From: Nocardia sp. CNY236
Lineage (GTDB): Bacteria > Actinomycetota > Actinomycetes > Mycobacteriales > Mycobacteriaceae
Direction of reading: 5' to 3'
Length of the DNA: 64,000 bases
NCBI RefSeq assembly: GCF_000482385.1
Contig: NZ_AXVD01000011.1
Span: 62,001 to 126,000, forward strand
Under the pieces are notes generated by a model, which saw only the letters and a list, made by a program, of their open reading frames with translations, made no database searches and was not told the DNA's origin. Positions 53,066 through 61,001 of this stretch are shown piece by piece; position 1 is the stretch's first letter; every line of letters starts with the position of its first letter. The position numbers and the translations under genes are program-made.

Positions 53066-53521
53066 TGCTGCGCGGCGGCGGGTCACGCCGACTCACCGAG
53101 GTGCCTGCCCACCGTGCGAGCCGACGCTCGTGTCTGCGCAACCTACGCGCACTACTGCGGGACGATGCCGCACGACCAGGCCTCGATGGATTCCGGTTTG
53201 CCGATTGTCTCCGGAGGCTGGCACAATATTTCGAACTCCTTGCCTTCGCCACCGCCGGGTAGGGAAGATACGGAGATCTCCGCATCGCGACATACCGTAG
53301 CGGCCGAGGGATCACACCGCATGTCGTGTCCGGGCCCACCTGCCCGGTTCTTGCTTCGCGGATCAGCGCCGCGCCATGTCGTTCCAGATGTCGGCACGCG
53401 ACATTCGAAACGACATCGAACACCCTGGTCAGCGCGCCCGCCGAGCACAGTGAACGCTTGATATCAATTACCCGGTGGTAACCGTCCTCCGGTTTAGCCC
53501 GACCCGAGCAGGAGTGAAATC
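53066..53521. other. 456-base intergenic region
   Basis: No gene with family similarity is seen. It contains a candidate 56-residue minus-strand frame (53152-53322), described separately. It also holds an AT-richer stretch near 53440-53480 that probably carries the malic-enzyme promoter, with a short inverted repeat AACCG/CGGTT at 53480-53494. Confidence 0.6.
53152..53322 (-). CDS. Possible small protein, 56 residues
   Basis: A frame starting MRCDPSAATVCRD and ending SIEAWSCGIVPQ. Composition is balanced and acidic, with four cysteines, not the Arg-rich bias of non-coding frames here. Third positions are about 70 percent G or C overall and higher in the C-terminal half. There is no clear ribosome binding site (a GGACA lies near) and no recognised domain. 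It could be a small secreted or disulfide-bonded peptide, or chance. Confidence 0.3.
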   Translation of the reverse strand: MRCDPSAATVCRDAEISVSSLPGGGEGKEFEILCQPPETIGKPESIEAWSCGIVPQ

Positions 53522-54718
53522 GTGTCACCTGTGACTGACGCACCGAATGCCACCACAAGTCTTTCCGAAATCACCGGCGACGAAGTTTTCGCCGGACATC
53601 TCGGTGGCAAACTTTCGGTGGAACTCAGTGCACCGTTGGAGACCCAGCGCGATCTGTCGATCGCCTACACCCCAGGTGTTGCTCGGGTCAGCCGGGCCAT
53701 TGCGGAAGACGCGGCGCTGGCCAAGCGCTATACCTGGACCGACCGGCTCGTAGCCGTGGTCAGCGACGGCAGCGCCGTGCTCGGCTTGGGGGATATCGGT
53801 GCGCGCGCGTCGTTGCCGGTGATGGAGGGCAAGGCCGCGCTGTTCAAGAAGTTCGCCGGCCTGGACTCGATTCCGATCGTGCTGGACACCAAGGACGTCG
53901 ACGAGATCGTCGAGACGCTGATCCGCCTGCGGCACAGCTTCGGTGCAGTCAATCTGGAGGACATTTCGGCACCTCGCTGTTTCGAAATCGAGCAGCGGGT
54001 GATCGAGGCGTTGGACTGCCCGGTGATGCACGACGATCAACACGGCACCGCCATCGTGGTGCTCGCTGCGCTCAATGGTGCTGCCGCAGTCCAGGGTCGC
54101 GGCATCGAGGGGATGAAGGTGGTGGTGTCCGGGGCGGGTGCAGCCGGCATCGCATGCGCGAACATTCTGCTCGCGGCGGGCCTTCGCGACGTCACCGTGC
54201 TCGACTCCAAAGGCATCGTGAGTGCCGATCGCGACGATCTCAATGACGTCAAGGCGGAATTGGCGGGTCGGACCAACCCACGGGGCCGTACCGGCGGGGC
54301 GCCCGAGGCATTGGCCGGCGCGGATGTGTTCCTGGGCCTGTCGGCTGGTCGGATCGGTGAGCAGCTCATCGCCTCGATGGCACCGGAGTCGATCGTGTTC
54401 GCCATGTCGAACCCGGACCCGGAGATCCACCCGGATACGGCTCGCCAGCACGCCGCGATCGTTGCCACCGGACGCAGCGATTTCCCGAACCAGATCAACA
54501 ATGTGCTCGCGTTTCCCGGGGTCTTCAAGGGAGCCCTGGACGCCGGTGCTCGGCGGATCAGTGAAGGCATGAAGATCGCCGCCGCCGAGGCCATCCTCGG
54601 TGTCGTCGCCGACGAGCTCGGCCCGGACAAGATCGTGCCCAGTCCCCTGGATCCACGGGTGGCTCCTGCGGTCGCCGAGGCGGTGGCAGCTGCCGCCGTG
54701 GCCGAGGGCATCGTCTAG
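53522..54718 (+). CDS. NAD-dependent malic enzyme (malate dehydrogenase, oxaloacetate-decarboxylating)
   Basis: A 398-residue malic enzyme of the short bacterial form. It has LSIAYTPGVARVSRAIA at the catalytic Tyr, VVSDGSAVLGLGDIGARASLPVMEGKAALFK with the Lys, VNLEDISAPRCFEIE for metal binding, HDDQHGTAIVV, and the nucleotide fold VVSGAGAAGIACANILL. It decarboxylates malate to pyruvate. The GTG start at 53522 has AGGAG 8 bases upstream. It ends 50 bases before the convergent ABC operon, and the gap is filled by an 18-bp tandem repeat. NAD versus NADP preference is inferred. Confidence 0.93.
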   Translation: MSPVTDAPNATTSLSEITGDEVFAGHLGGKLSVELSAPLETQRDLSIAYTPGVARVSRAIAEDAALAKRYTWTDRLVAVVSDGSAVLGLGDIGARASLPVMEGKAALFKKFAGLDSIPIVLDTKDVDEIVETLIRLRHSFGAVNLEDISAPRCFEIEQRVIEALDCPVMHDDQHGTAIVVLAALNGAAAVQGRGIEGMKVVVSGAGAAGIACANILLAAGLRDVTVLDSKGIVSADRDDLNDVKAELAGRTNPRGRTGGAPEALAGADVFLGLSAGRIGEQLIASMAPESIVFAMSNPDPEIHPDTARQHAAIVATGRSDFPNQINNVLAFPGVFKGALDAGARRISEGMKIAAAEAILGVVADELGPDKIVPSPLDPRVAPAVAEAVAAAAVAEGIV

Positions 54719-54736
54719 CGGGTCGAGAAGTCCAGC

Positions 54737-54771
54737 CGGTCGGAGGCGCCTAGCGGGTCGGAGGCGCCTAG
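54737..54771. repeat. 18-bp tandem repeat between malic enzyme and ABC permease genes
   Basis: Two near-identical units of about 18 bp, each with TCGGAGGCGCCTAG (at 54737-54753 and 54754-54771), in turn flanked by partial copies (54715-54728 and 54772-54780). Each unit contains the palindrome AGGCGCCT. The second unit includes the permease stop codon. Confidence 0.8.
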
Positions 54772-55472
54772 CGGGTCGAGGCAACTTCGCCCGTCGGGCG
54801 TGACGGACGGGTCAGCCGGCCGGTTCCCGGTGCACTGGCCCATACCGCGAATGCGAGCACGCCGTCCAGCAGCATCGCCAGGATCGCAACGAGAAGCGCA
54901 CCCACCAGAACGCGGTCGTACCGGTAGAGGCTGATGCCGTCGAAGATGAATCGGCCGAGACCACCGAGGTTCACGTACGCGGCGATCGTGGCAGTGGCCA
55001 CGACCTGAAGTGTGGCGCTGCGCAGGCCGGTGAGCAGCACGGGCAGTGCATTGGGCAGCTCCACCTGCAGGAGGATCTGGCGTTCGGTCATGCCCATCGC
55101 CCGCGAGGAGTCCACGACATCGGTCGCGACATTGGCCATTCCGGCATACGCGCCGGCCAGCAATGGTGGAACACCGACCGTGACCAACGCCAGCAATGGC
55201 GGGATCGGGCCCAACCCCAGAAGCAACACCAAAAAGGTCAGTAGTCCGAGAGTGGGCAGGGCGCGCATCGCGTTGGCGAAGCCGACGAGCATCGCCGCAC
55301 CACGCCTGATATGGCCGATGAGCAGCCCGAGCGGCACTGCAATCACGGCGGAGACGGCGACGGTGACGACGCTGTAGTACAGATGCTGGATGATCCGGGT
55401 ACCGATACCCGCCGGGCCGCGCCAATTGGCGCCCTCGGCAAAGTAATGCCAGGCATCGAGGAAAACGCTCAT
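54768..55472 (-). CDS. Osmoprotectant ABC transporter permease, ProZ/OpuCD-like
   Basis: A 234-residue inner-membrane permease with about five to six helices. It has the EAA-type loop MANVATDVVDSSRAMGMTERQILLQVELPNALPVLLTGLRSATLQ and a late AAYVNLGGLGRFIFDG segment. It pairs with the other permease and the ATPase encoded upstream on the same strand to import glycine-betaine-like compounds. ATG 55472 lies within a 20-bp tandem duplication at the gene junction. The stop sits inside an 18-bp repeat. Confidence 0.92.
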   Translation of the reverse strand: MSVFLDAWHYFAEGANWRGPAGIGTRIIQHLYYSVVTVAVSAVIAVPLGLLIGHIRRGAAMLVGFANAMRALPTLGLLTFLVLLLGLGPIPPLLALVTVGVPPLLAGAYAGMANVATDVVDSSRAMGMTERQILLQVELPNALPVLLTGLRSATLQVVATATIAAYVNLGGLGRFIFDGISLYRYDRVLVGALLVAILAMLLDGVLAFAVWASAPGTGRLTRPSRPTGEVASTR

Positions 55473-55505
55473 GACGCCGTGCCTGCGCTCATGACGCCGT
55501 GCCTC
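55466..55505 (-). repeat. 20-bp tandem duplication at the permease junction
   Basis: Copy A 55466-55485 and copy B 55486-55505 are identical at 19 of 20 bases (CGCTCATGACGCCGTGCCT plus one). Each carries an ATGA stop/start overlap. On the minus strand, ATG 55492 opens a 7-codon frame (MSAGTAS) that ends at TGA 55469-55471, overlapping the real ATG at 55472. Confidence 0.9.
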
Positions 55506-56157
55506 GGGGTTGCGCGCCCCGGGCGCCCGCGGATATCCAAGGCGTGGCCCAGCGGCCGAGGGCATACACGATGCGGTCGGCGATCAGCGCCAGCGCGAGC
55601 GTCATGATCACGCCGGTCACGATCTCCTCCGGATAGTCACGCTGATACCCCTGCGTGAACAACTTGCCCAACCCGCCGACACCGATCAGCGATCCCACCG
55701 ACACCATTGCGATATTGGCCACCACGACCACCCGAAGACTCGATACGAACACCGGGATGGCCAGTGGCATCTCCACGGTGAGCACGCGGCGCAGGGCGCT
55801 GTGCCCGACCGCGTCGGCCGCGTCGAGCACACTGGCCGGCACCGAATCCAGCGCTGCCGGGACCGCGATCGTCAGCAGTGCTGCGGAATAGATGGTGAGC
55901 GCGATGAGCACGGTCAGCGGGTCGATCGCCGAAATCCCCACCACCGGCGGAATGATCACGAACAGCGCCAGTGAGGGGATGGTGTAGGCCAGGCTCGCCG
56001 CGGTCACCGTGATCCGCCGTAGCCACGATCTGCGCCGCACCAGTGCGCCCACCGGAATCGCGATCACCAGCGCCACGAGCAGCGGCGTCAGCGCGAGATG
56101 GAGGTGGGTCCCGGTGAGCTCGAGGACTTCCGTGAAATTGGTGGTCAGATAGCTCAT
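55489..56157 (-). CDS. Osmoprotectant ABC transporter permease, ProW/OpuCB-like
   Basis: A 222-residue permease. It has LAYTIPSLALFVIIPPVVGISAID, VLDAADAVGHSALRRVLTVEMPLAIPVFVSSLRV (EAA loop) and GVGGLGKLFTQGYQRDYPEEI, the usual QAT-family segments. ATG 56157 (MSYLTTNF) lies just after the ATPase stop at 56159, so the two overlap or nearly so. It ends in the 20-bp duplication with GTAS as the last residues. The substrate is taken from the family. Confidence 0.92.
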   Translation of the reverse strand: MSYLTTNFTEVLELTGTHLHLALTPLLVALVIAIPVGALVRRRSWLRRITVTAASLAYTIPSLALFVIIPPVVGISAIDPLTVLIALTIYSAALLTIAVPAALDSVPASVLDAADAVGHSALRRVLTVEMPLAIPVFVSSLRVVVVANIAMVSVGSLIGVGGLGKLFTQGYQRDYPEEIVTGVIMTLALALIADRIVYALGRWATPWISAGARGAQPRGTAS

Positions 56158-56158
56158 G

Positions 56159-57325
56159 TCATTCTCCGACGTCGCGGTGCGTCGCGTCCGATGTGGCGCA
56201 CCGCCGATGCCGTCGAGAGTTCTCCCGCGCGCGCTGGCCGGCCAGGAGCTCGAGAACGTCGGCGGCCAGCACACCGCCGCGAACCAGACCGGCCTCGTCG
56301 ACGGCCACCCCGATCCCGGACGGTGAAGAGATGGCGGCATCCAACGCTTGGCGCAGGTCTCCGACCGGGGTGAACAGTGAGCCGCCGGCCAGCATGCACC
56401 GAGTCGGCGGCTGCCCTGTGCGAACCTCTGCGACGGCGGCTTCGTCAACCCATCCGACGGGTTTCCCCTCGGCGTCGACCACCAGCGCCCATTCGCCGAC
56501 GTCCAGCCGGAGCCCGATCACATCGTCGATGTCGACCGAGCGGATCTCGTGCAGCGCCACCTCGCTCGCGGAGCGAAAGGACAATCCGCGGTAGCCACGG
56601 TCGCGGCCGACGAAGTCGGCGACGAAATCGGTGGCCGGCTGGGCGAGCAGGCGGCGTGGCGAATCGTATTGCTGGACAACCCCGCCGTGGCCGAACACCG
56701 CTACCCGGTCGCCGAGAGTGATCGCCTCGTCGATATCGTGCGTGACGAATACGATGGTTTTGTGCAGTTGCGCTTGTAGCCTTTGCATTTCGACCTGGAG
56801 TTCCGCGCGCACCACGGGGTCCACGGCACTGAACGGCTCGTCCAGCAGCAGGATGGGTGGGTCCGCGGCCAGTGCCCGTGCCACGCCGACCCGCTGTTGT
56901 TGACCGCCGGACAGTTGCGCGGGATATCGTCGCGCCAGCGACCGGTCCAGGCCCACGCGGTCGAGTACCTCCAGCGCGGCGGCACGAGCAGCACGCCGCG
57001 TGTCGCCGCGCAGCACCGGAACCGTCGCCACATTGTCGATGACCGTTCGGTGTGGGAGTAGGCCACCGTTTTGGATGACGTACCCGATACCGAGGCGTAG
57101 CCGCACCGGGTCGACGGTCGCGATGTCCTTCCCGGCGATGGATATCGTGCCGGAGCTGGGGACGATCATCCGGTTGATCATCCGCATCGAGGTGGTCTTT
57201 CCACAGCCGGACGGGCCGACGAACACCGTGAACGAGGCGGATTCGATGCGCAGGTCGAGGTTGTCGACTGCGCGGGTGCGGCCCGGATACGTCTTGCTGA
57301 CGCGGGAGAACTCGATATCGGACAA
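56159..57325 (-). CDS. Osmoprotectant ABC transporter ATP-binding protein, ProV/OpuCA-like
   Basis: A 388-residue ATPase. Walker A is GPSGCGKT at residues 37-44, the signature is LSGGQQQRVG, Walker B is ILLLDEPFSAVDP, followed by a switch His in FVTHD. The C-terminal part has CBS-like modules after residue 250 (DIDDVIGLRLDVGEWALVVDAEGKPVGWVDE), typical of ionic-strength-sensing QAT ATPases. The start is TTG 57325: AGGGA sits 6 bases upstream and no ATG or GTG is better placed. It follows the binding-protein gene by 8 bases. Confidence 0.93.
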   Translation of the reverse strand: MSDIEFSRVSKTYPGRTRAVDNLDLRIESASFTVFVGPSGCGKTTSMRMINRMIVPSSGTISIAGKDIATVDPVRLRLGIGYVIQNGGLLPHRTVIDNVATVPVLRGDTRRAARAAALEVLDRVGLDRSLARRYPAQLSGGQQQRVGVARALAADPPILLLDEPFSAVDPVVRAELQVEMQRLQAQLHKTIVFVTHDIDEAITLGDRVAVFGHGGVVQQYDSPRRLLAQPATDFVADFVGRDRGYRGLSFRSASEVALHEIRSVDIDDVIGLRLDVGEWALVVDAEGKPVGWVDEAAVAEVRTGQPPTRCMLAGGSLFTPVGDLRQALDAAISSPSGIGVAVDEAGLVRGGVLAADVLELLAGQRARENSRRHRRCATSDATHRDVGE

Positions 57326-57333
57326 CGTTTTCC

Positions 57334-58302
57334 CTAGTCGATCGGTGTGTTCAGTCCCTGTGCGGCTATCCAGGCCTTGGCAGCGACCTCGGGTTCGGTC
57401 TTGCTCGGACCGGACACCGCTTCGTTCAACTCGATCAGTTCGTCGGTGGTGAGCACGGCCGACACCGCATCCAGTGCGGCGCGGGCACGGTCGGAGTGCT
57501 CGGCCGTGTTGAACAGCGGGACGATGTTCTGCGCGGGGAAATTGTGCTTCGGGTCCTCCAACACGACCAGGTCGTACTGGGCGATGGCGGGCGAGGTGGT
57601 GAAGATGTTGGCCGCGGTCAGCTGGCCCTCGACCAGTGCGCGCACGGTTGCGGGACCGCCGCCGTCGGCGATCGGCACGAAGTTCTCCACGGAGATCTCG
57701 AGGCCGTAGTTCTTCCGCAGGCCAGGCAAACCGCCTGCGCGTTCCTGGAATTCGGCAGGTGCACCGAAGGTCACCCCGGCCGAGTGCTCGGCGAGGTCGC
57801 CGATGGTGCGTAGATTCCAGCGTTCGGCGGTGGCCCGGGTGACCACGACGGCGTCGGAATCCTGGCCGGGCGCGGGCGTGCCGATGGTCAGGTCGGAGCC
57901 GAGCGCCGCGCCGAGTGCCTTCTCGACCTCGTCGGCGGTGGTGGCAGTGGCATTCTGGTCCAGGTACTGCAGCAGATTGCCGGTGTACTCGGGGATCACC
58001 GAGATAGCGCACTGTCGCACCGCGGGGATATAAGCTTCGCGGCTACCGATGCCGAGCTTGGTCTCGACATCGAATCCGTTGACGCGCAGAGCCTCCGCGT
58101 ACGCGAGGGCGACGGTCTCGGACTCCGGGAAGTTGGCCGAGCCGACGACCAGCCCCGGTCCCGAACACGTGCCGTCTGCGGCGAGCGGGTCGGAATCACC
58201 ACAGGCGGAAAGGATCATCGCGATGGCGAGGGCTATTGCCACGACGTGGATGCGGGCGGCCGTCGACGCGGTGCGTCGCTCGGGAGTGTGGGTGGGTGTC
58301 AC
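57334..58302 (-). CDS. Osmoprotectant-binding lipoprotein, ProX/OpuCC-like
   Basis: A 322-residue substrate-binding lipoprotein. The signal core (IHVVAIALAIAMILSAC) has a clear lipobox ending LSAC. The mature domain has LVVGSANFPESETVALAYAEAL, the usual start of OpuAC-type proteins, SVIPEYTGNLLQYL, and FPAQNIVPLFNTAE. It captures a quaternary amine or similar solute for the transporter. GTG 58302 has AAGGA 5-7 bases upstream. It is the first gene of the four-gene operon. Confidence 0.93.
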   Translation of the reverse strand: MTPTHTPERRTASTAARIHVVAIALAIAMILSACGDSDPLAADGTCSGPGLVVGSANFPESETVALAYAEALRVNGFDVETKLGIGSREAYIPAVRQCAISVIPEYTGNLLQYLDQNATATTADEVEKALGAALGSDLTIGTPAPGQDSDAVVVTRATAERWNLRTIGDLAEHSAGVTFGAPAEFQERAGGLPGLRKNYGLEISVENFVPIADGGGPATVRALVEGQLTAANIFTTSPAIAQYDLVVLEDPKHNFPAQNIVPLFNTAEHSDRARAALDAVSAVLTTDELIELNEAVSGPSKTEPEVAAKAWIAAQGLNTPID

Positions 58303-58437
58303 AAGGGTCCTTCCGGCATGACGAGCGGTGCACGGGATGGGATCGGGCGGCCGCCGGTACATTCTGGGTATCCATACTGCCCGGTTCCGGGTGCTTCTGT
58401 TGTCCGTGTCCGTTCGTCGGAGGGTTGGTAACACCGG

Positions 58438-59334
58438 ATGGTGGTCGTTGCGTCCCAGCGGGTGCTGGCTCGATTTCTGGTCTTCGTGTCCGTGCTACTG
58501 ATTGCTTCCTGCGGAAACACCGAACCAGGCACGCTGATCGCAGTTGGTGCGGGCGACTCCGCGGAGTCCGTCGTCCTGGCCGAGATCTACGCGGGCGCGT
58601 TGGAGCGGGCCGGCGCGCGCACCGAGGTGGTCACCCGTCTGGGTGATCGTTCCGAATATCTTGCCGCGCTCGATGCGGGTCGGGTGCACCTGGTCGGCGA
58701 ACACACCGGCCCATTGCTGACCCATTTCAACGACCGTGCTCGCGACCAGCTGCCGAAGGCCGTCGCTTCGGCGGTGAGCGCTGCCCTGCCCCCGGGACTC
58801 GTGGTCGGCGATATCGCCGAGAGCGCCGATCTACGGCCGCGCGTCCTGCTACCTGCTCGGCAGGCAACACACGGCGCCGCCGTGCGCTCGGTCAGGGACC
58901 TTACTGCGCGCTGTGGCGACTCGACCCTCGGCGTGGTTTCGGCGCCGGGTTTGCTGCCCGACCCAGCCGTGCGCGATCGGATCGCCGGATGTGAGTTCAC
59001 GACTACAGTGGCTTTCAGCGACCTGTCGGCGCTACGTGCGGCACTGTTGGACGGCACGGTCCAGATCGGTCTCGTGACCGTTCTGACCGAGCTCGCTCCC
59101 ACCGAGATCGATGGGCTGACCGTGTTGTCGGATGAAGATTATTGCGTGCGGGCGCAAAACGTGCTACCGCTGTTTCGGAGAGGGTTGCTCGACCATCGGC
59201 AGATCACGAAGCTGAACTACGTTGCGGGTGAGCTGACCACCGCGGAACTGACTCGAATGGTCGTGCGAGTGCGCGATCGCGGCGCCTCACCAGAGGACAG
59301 TGCGCGGGCTTGGCTGGACGCGCACAGGTTGTAG
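58438..59334 (+). CDS. Second OpuAC-type binding lipoprotein, divergent
   Basis: A 298-residue exported lipoprotein. The lipobox is LLIASCGN, with Cys at about residue 25. The mature part follows the same fold as the operon protein: LIAVGAGDSAESVVLAEIYAGALERAGA, VHLVGEHTGPLLTHFN, and RAQNVLPLFRRGLLDHRQI. The conserved substrate-box aromatic residues seem changed (EYTG in the operon protein versus EHTG here), so it may bind another ligand. It is transcribed away from the operon, with 135 bases between the starts. The ATPase it could use is probably the adjacent one. Confidence 0.83.
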   Translation: MVVVASQRVLARFLVFVSVLLIASCGNTEPGTLIAVGAGDSAESVVLAEIYAGALERAGARTEVVTRLGDRSEYLAALDAGRVHLVGEHTGPLLTHFNDRARDQLPKAVASAVSAALPPGLVVGDIAESADLRPRVLLPARQATHGAAVRSVRDLTARCGDSTLGVVSAPGLLPDPAVRDRIAGCEFTTTVAFSDLSALRAALLDGTVQIGLVTVLTELAPTEIDGLTVLSDEDYCVRAQNVLPLFRRGLLDHRQITKLNYVAGELTTAELTRMVVRVRDRGASPEDSARAWLDAHRL

Positions 59335-59403
59335 CCAGTGGTAGGCAGGAACTGGGCGTTCCGGCGCTAGCAGCCGGCGAGGCTCGTAGTGGAGATGACA
59401 ACC

Positions 59404-60867
59404 ATGTCCACCAATCGCAATCCCTGGCCTGCGCTCTTCGCGCTGGTCGTCGGCTTTTTCATGCTTTTGCTGGATGTGACGATCGTCGCGGTCGCCAATC
59501 CGGCGATCATGGCCAGCCTGCACGCAGATGTTTCGCAGGTGATCTGGGTCACCAGTGCGTATCTGCTCACCTATGCGGTGCCGTTGCTGGTTACCGGTAG
59601 ACTGGGTGATCGATTCGGTCCGAAGAACATCTACCTGATCGGGCTGGCCGTGTTCACCGGTGCTTCGCTGTGGTGCGGATTGTCCGGCAGCATCGTTATG
59701 TTGATTGCGGCCCGTGCGGCGCAGGGCGTCGGCGCGGCATTGATGACACCGCAAACCATGGCGGTCATCACCAGGACTTTTCCGCCGGACCGACGGGGTG
59801 CGGCGCTGGGGGTGGGCGGTGGAGTGGCAGGTCTGGCCACGTTGACCGGTCCCCTCCTCGGGGGAGTGCTGGTCGACCGACTCGGTTGGGAATGGATCTT
59901 CATCGTGAACGTTCCGGTCGGTGTAGTCGCTTTCGGATTGGTAGTCAGGCTGGTGCCTGCGCTGCCGACCCACACGCACACTTTCGACGTTCCCGGCATG
60001 TTGCTCAGTGGCGTCGGGATGTTCCTGCTCGTCTACGGCGTCCAGGAAGGCGCCGACCACGACTGGTCCTTGCGCATCTGGCTGGTGATCGGCATGGGCG
60101 TGCTCGTGCTCGGATCATTCGTGGTGCACCAGGCGCGCCACACCAGGGAGCCTTTGATGCCGCTGAGTCTGTTCCGCGATCGCAACTTTGCATTGGCAAG
60201 TGCCGCTATTGCCGCGATGGGCGCGGCGGCGACAGCGGTGATGGTGCCTGTGTACTTCTATCTACAAGCTGTGCGAGGGATGTCGTCGACGATGTCGGCG
60301 TTGCTCTTGGCGCCGAATGCGGTCATCGTCGGCCTCGCATCGCCAGTGATCGGCAAACTTGCCGATCGTGTGCATCCGCGAGTGGTGCCCACTCTCGGCT
60401 TCTCCCTGTTCGCCATTTCGGTGCTCTGGTTCGCGGCATTGATGCAGCCGGACTCGTCATTGGTCTGGTATGCGGTCGCCAGCGGATTGGCCGGTTTCGG
60501 TAATGCATGCATCTGGGCTAGGTTGACAGCCACCGCGATGCACGACCTACCGGTGCGGCAGGCCGGGGCGGGCTCCGGCGTCTACAACACCATGCGCCAG
60601 GGCGGTTCGGTACTCGGCAGCGCCGCAATCAGCGCGCTGATCGCGGCCCGCATGACGGCCAATGGAGTGGGCGGCGGCCCGCTGGTCGAGGAAGCAACAA
60701 TTCCGGATTCGGTCAAGACCGCCTTCGGTAGTGCGCTCGGTCAATCCACTGTGCTGCCTGCAGGCATCTTGCTATTGGGCGCGGCCGCATCGGCGCTGCT
60801 GGTCGGGCACAGCTTCGCCTTCGATTCCGAGCGCGAGGTTGCGCGAGCGAGTCGCGGTTCGAGTTGA
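59404..60867 (+). CDS. MFS efflux transporter, DHA2 (EmrB/QacA) type
   Basis: A 487-residue, 14-helix major-facilitator exporter. It has LDVTIVAVANPAIMASLH at TM1, GRLGDRFGPKNIYLIGLAVF (motif A), LIAARAAQGVGAALMTPQTMAVI (motif B) and GPLLGGVLVDRLGWEWIFIVNVPVG (motif C), the antiporter signature of drug exporters. Its substrate is unknown. The start ATG 59404 is chosen, with GGAGAT 9 bases upstream; GTG 59389 and ATG 59395 are in frame. A 20-bp tandem repeat follows its stop. Confidence 0.92.
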   Translation: MSTNRNPWPALFALVVGFFMLLLDVTIVAVANPAIMASLHADVSQVIWVTSAYLLTYAVPLLVTGRLGDRFGPKNIYLIGLAVFTGASLWCGLSGSIVMLIAARAAQGVGAALMTPQTMAVITRTFPPDRRGAALGVGGGVAGLATLTGPLLGGVLVDRLGWEWIFIVNVPVGVVAFGLVVRLVPALPTHTHTFDVPGMLLSGVGMFLLVYGVQEGADHDWSLRIWLVIGMGVLVLGSFVVHQARHTREPLMPLSLFRDRNFALASAAIAAMGAAATAVMVPVYFYLQAVRGMSSTMSALLLAPNAVIVGLASPVIGKLADRVHPRVVPTLGFSLFAISVLWFAALMQPDSSLVWYAVASGLAGFGNACIWARLTATAMHDLPVRQAGAGSGVYNTMRQGGSVLGSAAISALIAARMTANGVGGGPLVEEATIPDSVKTAFGSALGQSTVLPAGILLLGAAASALLVGHSFAFDSEREVARASRGSS

Positions 60868-60870
60868 CGC

Positions 60871-60950
60871 GACCCAGCTCCCGCCGCGAAGACCCAGCTC
60901 CCGCCGCGAAGACCCAGCACCCGCCGCGAAGACCCAGCACCCGCCCGCGC
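60871..60950. repeat. 20-bp tandem repeat, four copies
   Basis: Units start at 60871, 60891, 60911 and 60931. The first two are identical (GACCCAGCTCCCGCCGCGAA); the third has one change (T to A), and the last is degenerate at its 3' end. The array lies between the convergent exporter and fadD15-like genes, 3 bases from the exporter stop. Confidence 0.95.
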
Positions 60951-61001
60951 AGGTGAAATGGTCTGCGGGGCGGGCACCGGTGGGCGCGCCGCGGTGTGTG
61001 G

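Noticed and set aside
53114-53461. Plus-strand frame in the gap before malic enzyme
   Set aside because: Unbalanced composition, no ribosome binding site and no domain; the minus-strand frame is the better candidate, itself weak.
60871-60950. CRISPR array
   Set aside because: Units abut without spacers, so it is a plain tandem repeat.
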